Shown: positions 51,790 through 60,015 of the stretch, piece by piece | Numbering within the stretch: position 1 is the first letter of the stretch | Layout of the letters: every line of letters begins with the position of its first letter | Origin: Deltaproteobacteria bacterium | Lineage (GTDB): Bacteria; Myxococcota; Kuafuiibacteriia; Kuafuiibacteriales; Kuafuiibacteriaceae | Direction: 5' to 3' | Assembly (NCBI GenBank): GCA_020632995.1 | Contig: JACKEN010000002.1 | Location: 598,501 to 662,500, forward strand | Length of the DNA stretch: 64,000 nucleotides | The notes under the pieces: model-generated | Seen by the model: only the letters and a program-made list of their open reading frames with translations | Told to the model about the DNA's origin: nothing | Databases searched by the model: none | Program-made: the position numbers and the translations under genes

Positions 51790-52683
51790 CTACAGGTCTT
51801 CGAAGGGGTTGCCTTCTGCCGCCTTCACCCGGTGCCTGGCGCGCCACTTCGACAGGGCGGTGCCCACCGCGAGCAGGAGCACCACCGCGCCCGAGTACAT
51901 GAAGGCGTTCTTGAAGATGTTGGCCTGGGTGTCGATCTTGTCCTTGAGCCGCCGGTACTCCGGGTTCATGGGGGCCAGCTCCTCCAGCCGCCGCATCAGG
52001 CCCTCCATCGCGATCTTGTCGTTGGTGTCGTAGGCCTCCCAGGCTCGCTTGGCCAGCTCCTCACCCAACCAGATGCGCTCGTCCTCGTCCTCACGCATGC
52101 CCTGGGCCTTCGTGTAGAGGCTGATCGCGCCGTCCACGTCGCCGTTGGAGAGCTTCTTTCGGTACTGCTCGCGGATCATCTTCTCGCGGATCACCGCGTG
52201 CTTCGGCGTGGTGGGCGCGAACTTCTCGCTCTTGGTGAGGAGCGCCTCGGCCTTGTCGTGATCGTTGCCGTTGGCCGCGGTGCGCGCGCAGTAGAAGTAG
52301 GCACGAGCGGCGAAGGTCTTGCCGTCCTTGGCCTCCTCCACCCCCTCCATCCCGAACTCCGAGACGATGGTGTCGTACTTGGTGCACGCCTCCTCCCACT
52401 GCTTGGAGGTGACGTAGCGGGTGGCCAGGGTGTGCAGGGCGCCGAGCCGCTTCTTGTCGCCGGGCTTCGGGATGTTCTCCTCGGTGAGGTACTCCTCCTC
52501 CTCGTCCCACGACTTCACATACTTGCGCTCGCGATCGGTGAGGCCAGGCCCGCCGATGCGCGAGGACCCGAGGTCGATCGAGGGCGAGGTCTCCTCGTCT
52601 TGGGCCCGGGCCCGCCCGGGGACGAGCAGCGCGACGCCCAGCGCGCCGCCGAGGAGGAGGGGGATGATCCTGCTGTGCTTCAT
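51790..52683 (-). CDS. Secreted TPR-like protein with C-terminal membrane anchor
   Basis: 297 aa. Signal peptide IIPLLLGGALGVALLVPGRARAQ, helical repeats of TPR type between residues ~75 and 250 (RLGALHTLATRYVTSKQWEEACTKYD; AARAYFYCARTAANGNDHDKAEALL; DGAISLYTKAQGM), then a C-terminal anchor AFMYSGAVVLLLAVGTALSKW followed by a basic tail RARHRVKAAEG. So the TPR part faces the periplasm. First gene of the envelope operon with the Cys-rich and VWA lipoproteins, to which it probably provides a scaffold (inference). Confidence 0.75.
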   Translation of the reverse strand: MKHSRIIPLLLGGALGVALLVPGRARAQDEETSPSIDLGSSRIGGPGLTDRERKYVKSWDEEEEYLTEENIPKPGDKKRLGALHTLATRYVTSKQWEEACTKYDTIVSEFGMEGVEEAKDGKTFAARAYFYCARTAANGNDHDKAEALLTKSEKFAPTTPKHAVIREKMIREQYRKKLSNGDVDGAISLYTKAQGMREDEDERIWLGEELAKRAWEAYDTNDKIAMEGLMRRLEELAPMNPEYRRLKDKIDTQANIFKNAFMYSGAVVLLLAVGTALSKWRARHRVKAAEGNPFEDL

Positions 52684-52701
52684 GGCTCCGACCGGCCGAG
52701 A

Positions 52702-53208
52702 CTAGCCACGGCGGCGCCCGGCGTGCAAACCCGCAGCATGACGGACCACCAGCTCCCGGTGGTACGGGTACATGCCGGTGGGGAGGGCGTCGGGCTCGAA
52801 GAAGGCGCCGCCCAGGATCTCGGGGTTCTTCGCCAGATCCAGGGTGGGGGCGCCCCGGGGGCGGGCCTCGAGGGCGAGCGAGACGTAGCGCCCCCGCACG
52901 TTGTGCTCGGCGTCGACCGCCGGCTCGAAGGCGCTGATCTCGAGCCCCACCTCTTCGAGGAGCTCGCGCTCGAGCGCCTGGGCGAGCGACTCGTCGTGCT
53001 CGATGAAGCCCCCGGGGAGGCCCCAAGCCCACGGGGTGCGAAACCGGTGCTCGAGCACGAGCACCCGGCCCGCCTCGTCGTAGACCAGCCCCACCACCCC
53101 CACCAGGAAGTGGGGGTTGGTGGCGAAGAGCACCCCGCGCCGCACCGGGTGGGGCACCGCGCCCCACAGCGAGGAGACCCCGGCGAGGGCCCGATCCTTC
53201 AGGCCCAC
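52702..53208 (-). CDS. Nudix hydrolase
   Basis: 168 aa. A complete Nudix box G-x5-E-x7-REL-x-EE-x-GL is present: GFIEHDESLAQALERELLEE then VGLE (about residues 66-90). It binds Mg2+ and hydrolyses a nucleoside diphosphate linked to another moiety; the substrate is not predictable. The strand before the box is VLEHRFRTPWAWGLPGG, typical of ADP-ribose/NADH-type members. Its start lies 1 nt after the stop of the SDR gene, so the two are co-transcribed. Confidence 0.92.
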   Translation of the reverse strand: MGLKDRALAGVSSLWGAVPHPVRRGVLFATNPHFLVGVVGLVYDEAGRVLVLEHRFRTPWAWGLPGGFIEHDESLAQALERELLEEVGLEISAFEPAVDAEHNVRGRYVSLALEARPRGAPTLDLAKNPEILGGAFFEPDALPTGMYPYHRELVVRHAAGLHAGRRRG

Positions 53209-53209
53209 C

Positions 53210-54070
53210 CTACTTCGCCTTCTTCGGCCGCATCGCGCCCAGGAGCTGCTTCACGTTGGCGCGATCCATCTCGACGAAGCGGTTGAACTCGCCCGCGCCC
53301 TGGAGCCACTCGCCGCCGTCGATGTCGATGCAAGTGCCGTTGACGTAACCGGCCATCGGGCTCATCAGGTAGGCGGCGAGGTTGGCGAGCTCGGAGTGCT
53401 CACCGAAGCGCTTCATCGGGATGTGCTTCTTCGCCTCCTCCTCCATCATCTTGGGGTCGGGCACCAGGGCCGCCCACGCGCCCTCGGTGGGGAAGGGCCC
53501 GGGCGCTATGCCGTTGACCCGGATGTCGTAGGCCGAGCCCCACTCCACCGCGAGGGACTTCGTCATCGCAAGCAGGCCTGCCTTCGCCATCGCCGACGGC
53601 ACCACGAAGGACGACCCGGTGTACACGTAGGTGGTCAGGATCGAGACGATGCTCCCGCCGTTGCCCTGCTCGATCATCTGGCGGCCCACCGCCTGGGTCA
53701 TGAACCAGGTGCCCTTCAGCACGATGTCCACCACCGCGCCGAACCCATTGGGGGACAGGTCCTCCGCCGCGCACAGGAAGTTCCCTGCCGCGTTGTTCAT
53801 CAGGCCGGTCACCGCGCCGAAGCGGGCCACCGCCTGCCGCACCACGTCGGCGCAGGCCTCGGGGTCTCGGATGTCCACCGCCACCGGCAGGGCCTGGCCG
53901 CCCTTGGCCTCGATCTCCTTCGCGGTCGCCTCGAGGCGCTCGAAGGTCCGGGCGGCGAGCACCACGTTGGCGCCGAGCTCGGCGTAGCGCTGGGCCATGG
54001 ACTTGCCGAGGCCGCTGCCGCCCCCGGTCACGATGATGGTCTGGCCCTTCAGCAGGTCGGATACGAACAT
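53210..54070 (-). CDS. Short-chain dehydrogenase, 2,4-dienoyl-CoA reductase-like
   Basis: 286 aa. NADP(H)-binding TGGGSGLGKSMAQRYAELGA, NNAAGNFLCAAEDLSPNGF and the C-terminal GYVNGTCIDIDGGEWL. The normal SDR catalytic YxxxK is replaced by SAMAKAG (Lys kept, Tyr not), and the NNAAGNF...LSPN...DIVLKGTW pattern is that of SDR-type 2,4-dienoyl-CoA reductases, which act in beta-oxidation of unsaturated fatty acids. ATG 54070 is preceded by AAGAGG; GTG 54076 also fits and would overlap the cytochrome stop. It follows the cytochrome c gene almost without gap. Confidence 0.85.
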   Translation of the reverse strand: MFVSDLLKGQTIIVTGGGSGLGKSMAQRYAELGANVVLAARTFERLEATAKEIEAKGGQALPVAVDIRDPEACADVVRQAVARFGAVTGLMNNAAGNFLCAAEDLSPNGFGAVVDIVLKGTWFMTQAVGRQMIEQGNGGSIVSILTTYVYTGSSFVVPSAMAKAGLLAMTKSLAVEWGSAYDIRVNGIAPGPFPTEGAWAALVPDPKMMEEEAKKHIPMKRFGEHSELANLAAYLMSPMAGYVNGTCIDIDGGEWLQGAGEFNRFVEMDRANVKQLLGAMRPKKAK

Positions 54071-54072
54071 GC

Positions 54073-54447
54073 TCACCTCTTCATGCTCCGCAGGTACGGC
54101 GGGAGCTGCCGGATCTGGTCGTCACTCAGCACCACGCTGAAGTCGGGCATCCGCCCGTGGCCCTGGCGGATGGTCTCGGCGATGGCCTCGTCGGTCAACT
54201 TGGCCTGCACCTCGGGCGCGCCCAGGTCGGGCAGCTCACCGAAGCGATCCTTCAGCGCCTCGCCGCGCCCATCCGCGCCGTGGCAGTTGGCGCAGGCGGT
54301 CAGGTAGATGTTCTCGCCCGTCTCCACCGGCGCCGTCGGCGGCGCGGCCTCGGGCGTCGGCGCGGCCGGCGTCGCCGCGGGCTCGCGCTGGCAGCCGGCG
54401 GCCAGCGCGCCCAGGACCGTGAGGGCCAGGACGACGCACCGAGTCAT
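54073..54447 (-). CDS. Cytochrome c family lipoprotein
   Basis: 124 aa. Lipoprotein signal VLALTVLGALAAGC, a Pro/Ala linker (residues 20-42), then one class I cytochrome c domain with haem site ACANCHG and the distal ligand Met in GHGRMPDF. Probably an electron carrier tethered to the periplasmic side of a membrane. It is the first gene of an operon with the SDR and Nudix genes. The link to fatty-acid reduction is not obvious; co-transcription may be incidental. Confidence 0.9.
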   Translation of the reverse strand: MTRCVVLALTVLGALAAGCQREPAATPAAPTPEAAPPTAPVETGENIYLTACANCHGADGRGEALKDRFGELPDLGAPEVQAKLTDEAIAETIRQGHGRMPDFSVVLSDDQIRQLPPYLRSMKR

Positions 54448-54556
54448 ACCCTCGGGTTAGCACGCGACGGGGATCCGGGCAAAGCCAAGGGAAGGGCGGC
54501 GGGCGGGCCTCGGGTTGCCGTTTCGCGCCCCCTGAGCGGGCGGCGCGGGAGGTCAC

Positions 54557-55570
54557 ATGTCTCGTCGTCTCTTCAGCCGGGCGCTCGCCCCGGCCCTGGT
54601 CGTGGTGTGCGCGGGCGCGGCGCCGGTCCGGGCGGATCCCACCCGGAGCGCGGGCGCTCCCGAGCGCTTCCAGTTCCACGATCCGATCGTCTTTCACAAC
54701 ATCACCCTGGTGCCGGTCAGCACCGAGGAGGTCGGCCCCTTCGAGCGCTACACCCTCCTCGAGGAGGGCCTGAAGAAGAAGAGCCTGCGGGTGCGCGAGC
54801 TCGCGGGGAACTCGGACCAGGCGCAGGTGAGCGCGGTGCAGGTGAGGAACACCGGCCCCCTCGCCGCCTTCGTGCTGAGCGGCGAGATGATCCTCGGCGG
54901 CAAGCAGGACCGCATCCTGTCGAACGACACCGTGATCCCGAACGACGGCAAGTGGCACCAGGTGGAGGTCTTCTGCGTCGAGCAGGGGCGCTGGCAGGGT
55001 CGGAAGATGCAGTTCGAGGGCGGGGCGGCGCTCGCCCACGCCAAGCTGAGGAAGGCCGCGATGTCCGGGAGCCAGGGCGAGGTCTGGGCCGAGGTGGAGC
55101 GGAAGAACGCGGTGCACGGCACCAGCAGCGAGACCCAGACCTACCGCCGCACGGTGCAGAACGCCGAGCTGCGGCGGCGGGTCGCGAGCCACCGCCAGGA
55201 GCTGGTGCGCCAGCTCCCCGACGCGCGCCTGTCGGGCTTCGTGTTCGCGGTGAACGACGAGGTCCGGGTGGCGGACATGTTCACCAACCCGCTCCTGTTC
55301 GCCGACCTGCAAGAGAAGTTGCTCTCCGCCTACATCCTGGAGGCGCTGGAGCAACAGGCGCCGCCGCCGTCCCAGCGGGCGAAGGCGGGCAAGGGGTTCG
55401 ACAAGGCGAAGGCCAGGGCGTTCTACGAGGACGCCAAGGCCGCCCCGCAGGTCGGGAACAAGACCTCCGGCGACGCGGTGACCTTCAAGAAGAAGAAGAA
55501 GGGGATGGTGGGGACCGAGACCAAGGACAAGGTCGGCCGGACCCTCAAGGAGTCCTACCTGGCGGAGTAG
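54557..55570 (+). CDS. Exported ARPP-1/DUF6569-like protein
   Basis: 337 aa with signal peptide LFSRALAPALVVVCAGAAPVRA. A GGGAGG-like GGGAGGTCAC precedes ATG 54557. Residues ~45-275 fit the ARPP-1 (ARG and rhodanese-phosphatase superfamily associated) domain: FHNITLVPVSTEEVGPFERYTLLEEGL, then GEMILGGKQDRILSNDTVIP, VFCVEQGRW and LSGFVFAVNDEVRVADMFTN. The C-terminal 60 residues are Lys-rich (FKKKKKGMVGTETKDKVG). Function unknown in the family. Single gene, divergent from the cytochrome gene. Confidence 0.72.
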   Translation: MSRRLFSRALAPALVVVCAGAAPVRADPTRSAGAPERFQFHDPIVFHNITLVPVSTEEVGPFERYTLLEEGLKKKSLRVRELAGNSDQAQVSAVQVRNTGPLAAFVLSGEMILGGKQDRILSNDTVIPNDGKWHQVEVFCVEQGRWQGRKMQFEGGAALAHAKLRKAAMSGSQGEVWAEVERKNAVHGTSSETQTYRRTVQNAELRRRVASHRQELVRQLPDARLSGFVFAVNDEVRVADMFTNPLLFADLQEKLLSAYILEALEQQAPPPSQRAKAGKGFDKAKARAFYEDAKAAPQVGNKTSGDAVTFKKKKKGMVGTETKDKVGRTLKESYLAE

Positions 55571-55573
55571 CGC

Positions 55574-56920
55574 TCAGGGGAACAGGCCGCGGGTGAGCAT
55601 CGCCTCGGAGACGCGGTGGATGCCGAGCATCAGGGTGGCGGTGCGCATGTCGGTCTGGAACTTGTTCTTGAAGTTGATGCACTCCCGGAACGCCGCCTCC
55701 ATGATGTTGAAGAGGCGCTCGCTGATCTCCTCGGCCGACCAGAAGAACGACTGCAGGCCCTGCACCCACTCGAAGTAGCTCACGATGACGCCGCCCGCGT
55801 TGGCGAGGATGTCCGGCACCACGAAGATCTCTTCCTGGCGCGCCTTGAGCACCTCGTTACCCTCGGCCGTCACCGGCCCGTTGGCGCCCTCGGCGAGGAT
55901 GCGGCACTTCAGCTTGCGCGCGATGTCCGCGTCGATCTGGCCGCCGAGCGCGGCGGGGATCAGCACGTCCACGTCGAGGGTGAGGAGGTCGGTGTTGTTG
56001 ATCGGCTCCGCCCGCGGGTAGTCCTTCACGTAGGTGCGGGTGGCCACGTACTTGAGCACGTGGTTGATGTCGAGGCCGTCGGGGTTGTAGATGCCGCCGC
56101 TGACGTCGGACACCGCCACCACCTTCATCCCCATGGAAGACAGCTTGCGCGCGGCGTAGGTGCCCACGTTGCCGAAGCCCTGGATGGCCACCGTCTTGCC
56201 CTGCAGGTCGAATCCAAGGTGCTCCGCCGCCGCCGCGGTGGTGTAGGCCACCCCGTAGCCGGTGGCCTCGGTGCGCCCCTTGGACCCGCCGATCAGGATC
56301 GGCTTTCCGGTGACCACCGACGGCACCGCGTGCCCCTTCATCTCGCTGAAGGTGTCCATGAGCCACGCCATGGTCTGGGCGTCGGTGCCCATGTCGGGCG
56401 CCGGGATGTCCTGCTCCGGCCCGATCATGTTGAGGATCTCGACCGTGTAGCGGCGGGTCACGCGCTGCTTCTCGGCGCGCGAGAGCGGGCGCGGGTCGAT
56501 GCGGATGCCGCCCTTGGCGCCGCCGAGCGGGATGCCGGCCACCGCGGTCTTGAAGGTCATGAGCATGGCGAGGGCGGAGACCTCACCCAGGTTGACCTCC
56601 TCGTGGTACCGGATGCCGCCCTTGAAGGGCCCGAGCGAGTTGTTGTGCTGGACTCGGTAGCCGATGTAGTTGTTCACCCGCCCGTCGTCCATCCGCACCG
56701 GGATGCTCACGATGAGGGCGCGCTGGGGCGTCAACAGCCGGTTCTTGATGTTCGGGTCGACGCCGATGCGATCGCAGGTGGTCTCCACCAGCGCCGCGGT
56801 GTCCATGTAGAACTTGGACTCCCACTCCAGGGAGTGCCGGTAACGGTCCAGGCTCTCCGTGATGCTGGGCTCGGAGACCGGAGGTTCGTTGCTCTTCGGG
56901 GTGTTGTCGTGGTCGCTCAA
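55574..56920 (-). CDS. gdhA: Glutamate dehydrogenase (Glu/Leu/Phe/Val dehydrogenase family)
   Basis: 448 aa. Reversible oxidative deamination of glutamate to 2-oxoglutarate. The substrate domain has YRVQHNNSLGPFKGGIRYH and the catalytic-Lys motif LGGAKGGIRIDP, then PAPDMGTDAQTMAW; the NAD(P) domain has VAIQGFGNVGTYAARKL and CRILAEGANGPVT. The first ~25 residues (MSDHDNTPKSNEPPVSEPSITES) are an extension rich in Ser/Pro. Length and motifs fit the ~420-450-residue hexameric type. It converges on the ARPP-1-like gene (3 nt between stops). Confidence 0.93.
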   Translation of the reverse strand: MSDHDNTPKSNEPPVSEPSITESLDRYRHSLEWESKFYMDTAALVETTCDRIGVDPNIKNRLLTPQRALIVSIPVRMDDGRVNNYIGYRVQHNNSLGPFKGGIRYHEEVNLGEVSALAMLMTFKTAVAGIPLGGAKGGIRIDPRPLSRAEKQRVTRRYTVEILNMIGPEQDIPAPDMGTDAQTMAWLMDTFSEMKGHAVPSVVTGKPILIGGSKGRTEATGYGVAYTTAAAAEHLGFDLQGKTVAIQGFGNVGTYAARKLSSMGMKVVAVSDVSGGIYNPDGLDINHVLKYVATRTYVKDYPRAEPINNTDLLTLDVDVLIPAALGGQIDADIARKLKCRILAEGANGPVTAEGNEVLKARQEEIFVVPDILANAGGVIVSYFEWVQGLQSFFWSAEEISERLFNIMEAAFRECINFKNKFQTDMRTATLMLGIHRVSEAMLTRGLFP

Positions 56921-57067
56921 ACTTGAGACCTCTGCGCGCGGAGGCGCTACAGCGGGCGGACGCTATCACCCCTTGCCGCGCTTCGCGACACCATGTCCGC
57001 GGCGCGCGGCCCTTTACGCGCTGCGGCGAGCTTGCGCGCCGAGGGCGTCGGTGATGTCCTGATCTGC

Positions 57068-58285
57068 ATGCGCAACTGGCTTTGCGGCGGGCTCTTGGCG
57101 ACGGCGTGGTTGGTCGCGTGCGGCGAGGGGGGGCAGGTCATCGTCGATGACTTCACCTGGATCGAGGTGACGGTGGTGGACCGCGCGACCCAGCTCCCGG
57201 CGGACGGTGCCAGGGTGCGGATCGACGAGTGGCAAACGACCCAGGACGGCGTCATCAGGTCCTGGGAAACCCCTGGTGTGGTCTATGACGTGTGGGCGGT
57301 CGCGCCAGGATACCTCGGCGCCCCGCGCCCCTTCGAGGCGCCGCTCCAGGCCGTCGCGGCCCGGTCGGGTGACGTCGGGAGGCTGCGGGTCGAGCTGGAC
57401 GCGGCCGCCCGCCTCGGCGGGCCGGGGCGCATCGCGGGCACCGTCCTCCACAACGGTCAGTGGTTCACCGAGGGTCTGGCGGTGGCCCGTGGCGCGGTGG
57501 AGGTGGCCTCGCGGCTCGATGTTCTCGGAGGCTTCGTCTTCGTGGATCTACCCACCGGGCCGTACCAGGTGACGGTGCTCGGCCGGGGCCTCACCGGCAC
57601 CCCAGCGTCGGTGGAGGTCACCGCGGACACCGAGGCCTCCGCCGAGTTGACGGTCACCGAAGGCGGAGGCGTCGCGGTGAGCGGCGAGGTGAGCGGCCCG
57701 AGCGCCGCGTCCAGCACCCTCTACCTCACCCACGCGGCCAGCGGCCTCCCGGTGGCGGGCCTCAGCGTCGAGGTCACCGGCGGCGCCCCATTCACGGTGG
57801 AAGGCGTGCCGCCCGGCAGCTATCAGGTTCGTACGGGCCTGGAAGTGGGCGACGGCTGGGTGATGGACCCCGAGCTGACCCGACGCGGGCCGGTGACGTT
57901 CACCGCGGCGGATGGTCCGGTGCAGGGGGTGGACGTGGGGCTCAGCCCGGCCCTCGGCGGCCTCAGCCCCACCGCGAGCGCCACCACCAGCGCCACGCCC
58001 ACCCTGCGGTGGACCGAAGATCCGGCCGCCGACTTCTATGTGGTGGAGGTCCAGGACATGGCGGGGCGCACGCTCTGGGGCGGCTTCGACGCCACCGGGA
58101 ACTGGCGCTTCCGGGTGCTGGCGGGGCGCGGCGAGGCCACCTACGAGGGCGCGGCGCTCACGCCGGGGGCGCGCTATCGCTGGCGGGTCTACGCCGCCGA
58201 TCAGGACGAGGTGGTGCCCTCCGCCTTCACCCTCATCGGGGCGAGCGAAGAGCTCGAGGGCGTGTTCTCGGTGGAGCGCGAGTAG
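57068..58285 (+). CDS. Lipoprotein with carboxypeptidase-regulatory/Ig-like beta domains
   Basis: 405 aa from ATG 57068, giving the lipoprotein signal MRNWLCGGLLATAWLVAC; a longer frame from 56993 has no signal. Residues 30-95 (WIEVTVVDRATQLPADGARVRI), 105-190 (GRIAGTVLHNGQWFTEGLAVARGAVEV) and 195-280 (VSGEVSGPSAASSTLYLTHAASGLP; VPPGSYQVRTGLEVGDGW) are carboxypeptidase-regulatory-like beta-sandwiches; residues ~300-400 look like a fibronectin/Ig-like unit (ATPTLRWTEDPAADFYVVEVQDM... LTPGARYRWRVYAAD). A typical surface protein of this group; no enzyme motif. Confidence 0.78.
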   Translation: MRNWLCGGLLATAWLVACGEGGQVIVDDFTWIEVTVVDRATQLPADGARVRIDEWQTTQDGVIRSWETPGVVYDVWAVAPGYLGAPRPFEAPLQAVAARSGDVGRLRVELDAAARLGGPGRIAGTVLHNGQWFTEGLAVARGAVEVASRLDVLGGFVFVDLPTGPYQVTVLGRGLTGTPASVEVTADTEASAELTVTEGGGVAVSGEVSGPSAASSTLYLTHAASGLPVAGLSVEVTGGAPFTVEGVPPGSYQVRTGLEVGDGWVMDPELTRRGPVTFTAADGPVQGVDVGLSPALGGLSPTASATTSATPTLRWTEDPAADFYVVEVQDMAGRTLWGGFDATGNWRFRVLAGRGEATYEGAALTPGARYRWRVYAADQDEVVPSAFTLIGASEELEGVFSVERE

Positions 58286-58359
58286 CACCGGGGTCTACCT
58301 CGCGCCCTTGACTCGATCCTCGTTCGGTGGTCCAGCGGGGGTCGAGGGAGGGCGTAGGT

Positions 58360-60012
58360 ATGCGTGCGCTGAAGTATATCGTGATGGGGGGCCTGCTGGC
58401 CCCGGTGTGGGGCTGCTCTGGGATCTCCGACTGCAAGGAGGATGGCGCAGCGTGCGCCGAGCTCCTGGTGAAGAACGCCGAGGGGTGCGCCCAGGCCTAC
58501 CAGCTCAAGCAGACCGACCCGAAGCGGAAGTACTGCGAGTCCGCGGTGGACGTGGTCCGCAAGAACAAGGTCTCCGCTGCGGTGCCGGGCCTGCTGGGCA
58601 TCCTGGCCGCTCCCGAGACCAACGTGCACGACGACAAGCACCGCCGCGAGGCCGCCAAGGCCCTCGGTCAGATCGGTGATGCGTCGGCGGTGGACGGGCT
58701 GATCTCGGCCCTGGACCTGGCCGCGGGCACCAGCTCGGACCCGAAGGACAAGGCGGCCAACCGGAGCAACGAGGCGGTGGCCGACGCGCTCGGCCGGCTG
58801 AAGGCTGCCAAGGCGGTGCCGAAGCTCCTCGAGCTCATCGACAAGAGCCGCGACAACTACGTGGTGCTCGCCGCGGTGCGGTCGCTCGGCAAGATCGGCG
58901 ACTCGTCCGCGGTCGACAAGCTGGCCGACATCGCGCTCACCCACTCCAACAAGTTCATGCGCAAGAACGCGGTGATGGCCCTGGGCGACATCGGCGATCC
59001 CAAGGGCACCGACGCGCTGGTCCAGATGATGTTCATCGAGTACCAGGGCGTGTCGTTCTACCGGGAGGCGTCCTTCGCGCTCTACCAGATCGGGCCCGCG
59101 GTGGCGGACGCCCTGCTGGAGACGATGGCGCTCAAGAACCAGAAGGTGAACGCGTACTTCGAGCAGATCGGCGGCATGAAGGAGTCCGCCATCAAGGCGA
59201 AGTGTGGCTTCGTGCTCGGCGACCTCAGGGACAACCGGGCGGTCGAGCCCCTCCTCGAGGCCTTCAAGGCGGCGGCGGATCCCGAGAAGCTGGATCCGGT
59301 GGTGCTGAGCTACGCCGCGCAGCCCCTCGCGATGCTCGGCGACCCCCGCGCGGTGGCCGCGCTCAAGGGCCAGATGATGACCCTCGACGCCTCGCTGCGC
59401 GACCCGATGATGCGCGCCCTCAACATGCTCGGTGACCGCTCGGTGGTGCCCGACATGATCACCGCGATGACCAAGGCCCACTTCGTGGCGGAGTGCGTGA
59501 AGGCCGGCGCCACCAAGGAGCTCTGTGAGTCCTCCGAGACGAAGGCCAGCTTGCAGGGCGCCCAGAAGGCGGCGGCGGACCACGCCTCCAACCTGGCCGG
59601 GGCCGAGCACCTCGACGCCTTCAAGAAGGTGGTCGAGGAGGAGACCGACCCCGACATCAAGAAGTACTTCCAGGCCCGCCTGGCCCGCGTCGAGGCCGCC
59701 GCCGAGTGCAAGGCCGACGCGCAGTGCTGGGTGAAGAAGCTCGAGAGCGACGACTGGCTCATCCGCGAGAAGGCGGCCTGGGAGCTGATGCGGCTCAAGG
59801 ATCCGTCCGCCCTCGACGCGCTGGCCAAGCACCTCAAGGACAAGAAGCCCGAGGCCCGCTCCGCCGCGATCTTCGCGTACTGGTCCTACGGTGACGGCCG
59901 GGTCGTCGACGCGATCAAGCAGCAGCTCGACGAGGAGGAGTCGGCCGCGGACTACATCCGCGTGAACGAGGACCTCCGCCGCCTCCTCGTGCACCTGGAG
60001 CGCGACAAGTAG
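58360..60012 (+). CDS. HEAT-repeat lipoprotein
   Basis: 550 aa from ATG 58360. Signal ALKYIVMGGLLAPVWGC ends at a lipobox-like VWGC. From residue ~60 on, HEAT/PBS-type repeats of about 30 residues dominate: REAAKALGQIGDASAVDGLISAL, NEAVADALGRLKAAKAVPKLLELID, LAAVRSLGKIGDSSAVDKLADIAL, RKNAVMALGDIGDPKGTDALVQMM, and again near the C-terminus IREKAAWELMRLKDPSALDALAKHL. The middle part is less regular. An elongated protein-protein interaction surface in the periplasm is likely; partner unknown. The frame from 58327 adds 11 residues before the signal and is less likely. Confidence 0.82.
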   Translation: MRALKYIVMGGLLAPVWGCSGISDCKEDGAACAELLVKNAEGCAQAYQLKQTDPKRKYCESAVDVVRKNKVSAAVPGLLGILAAPETNVHDDKHRREAAKALGQIGDASAVDGLISALDLAAGTSSDPKDKAANRSNEAVADALGRLKAAKAVPKLLELIDKSRDNYVVLAAVRSLGKIGDSSAVDKLADIALTHSNKFMRKNAVMALGDIGDPKGTDALVQMMFIEYQGVSFYREASFALYQIGPAVADALLETMALKNQKVNAYFEQIGGMKESAIKAKCGFVLGDLRDNRAVEPLLEAFKAAADPEKLDPVVLSYAAQPLAMLGDPRAVAALKGQMMTLDASLRDPMMRALNMLGDRSVVPDMITAMTKAHFVAECVKAGATKELCESSETKASLQGAQKAAADHASNLAGAEHLDAFKKVVEEETDPDIKKYFQARLARVEAAAECKADAQCWVKKLESDDWLIREKAAWELMRLKDPSALDALAKHLKDKKPEARSAAIFAYWSYGDGRVVDAIKQQLDEEESAADYIRVNEDLRRLLVHLERDK

Positions 60013-60015
60013 GCG

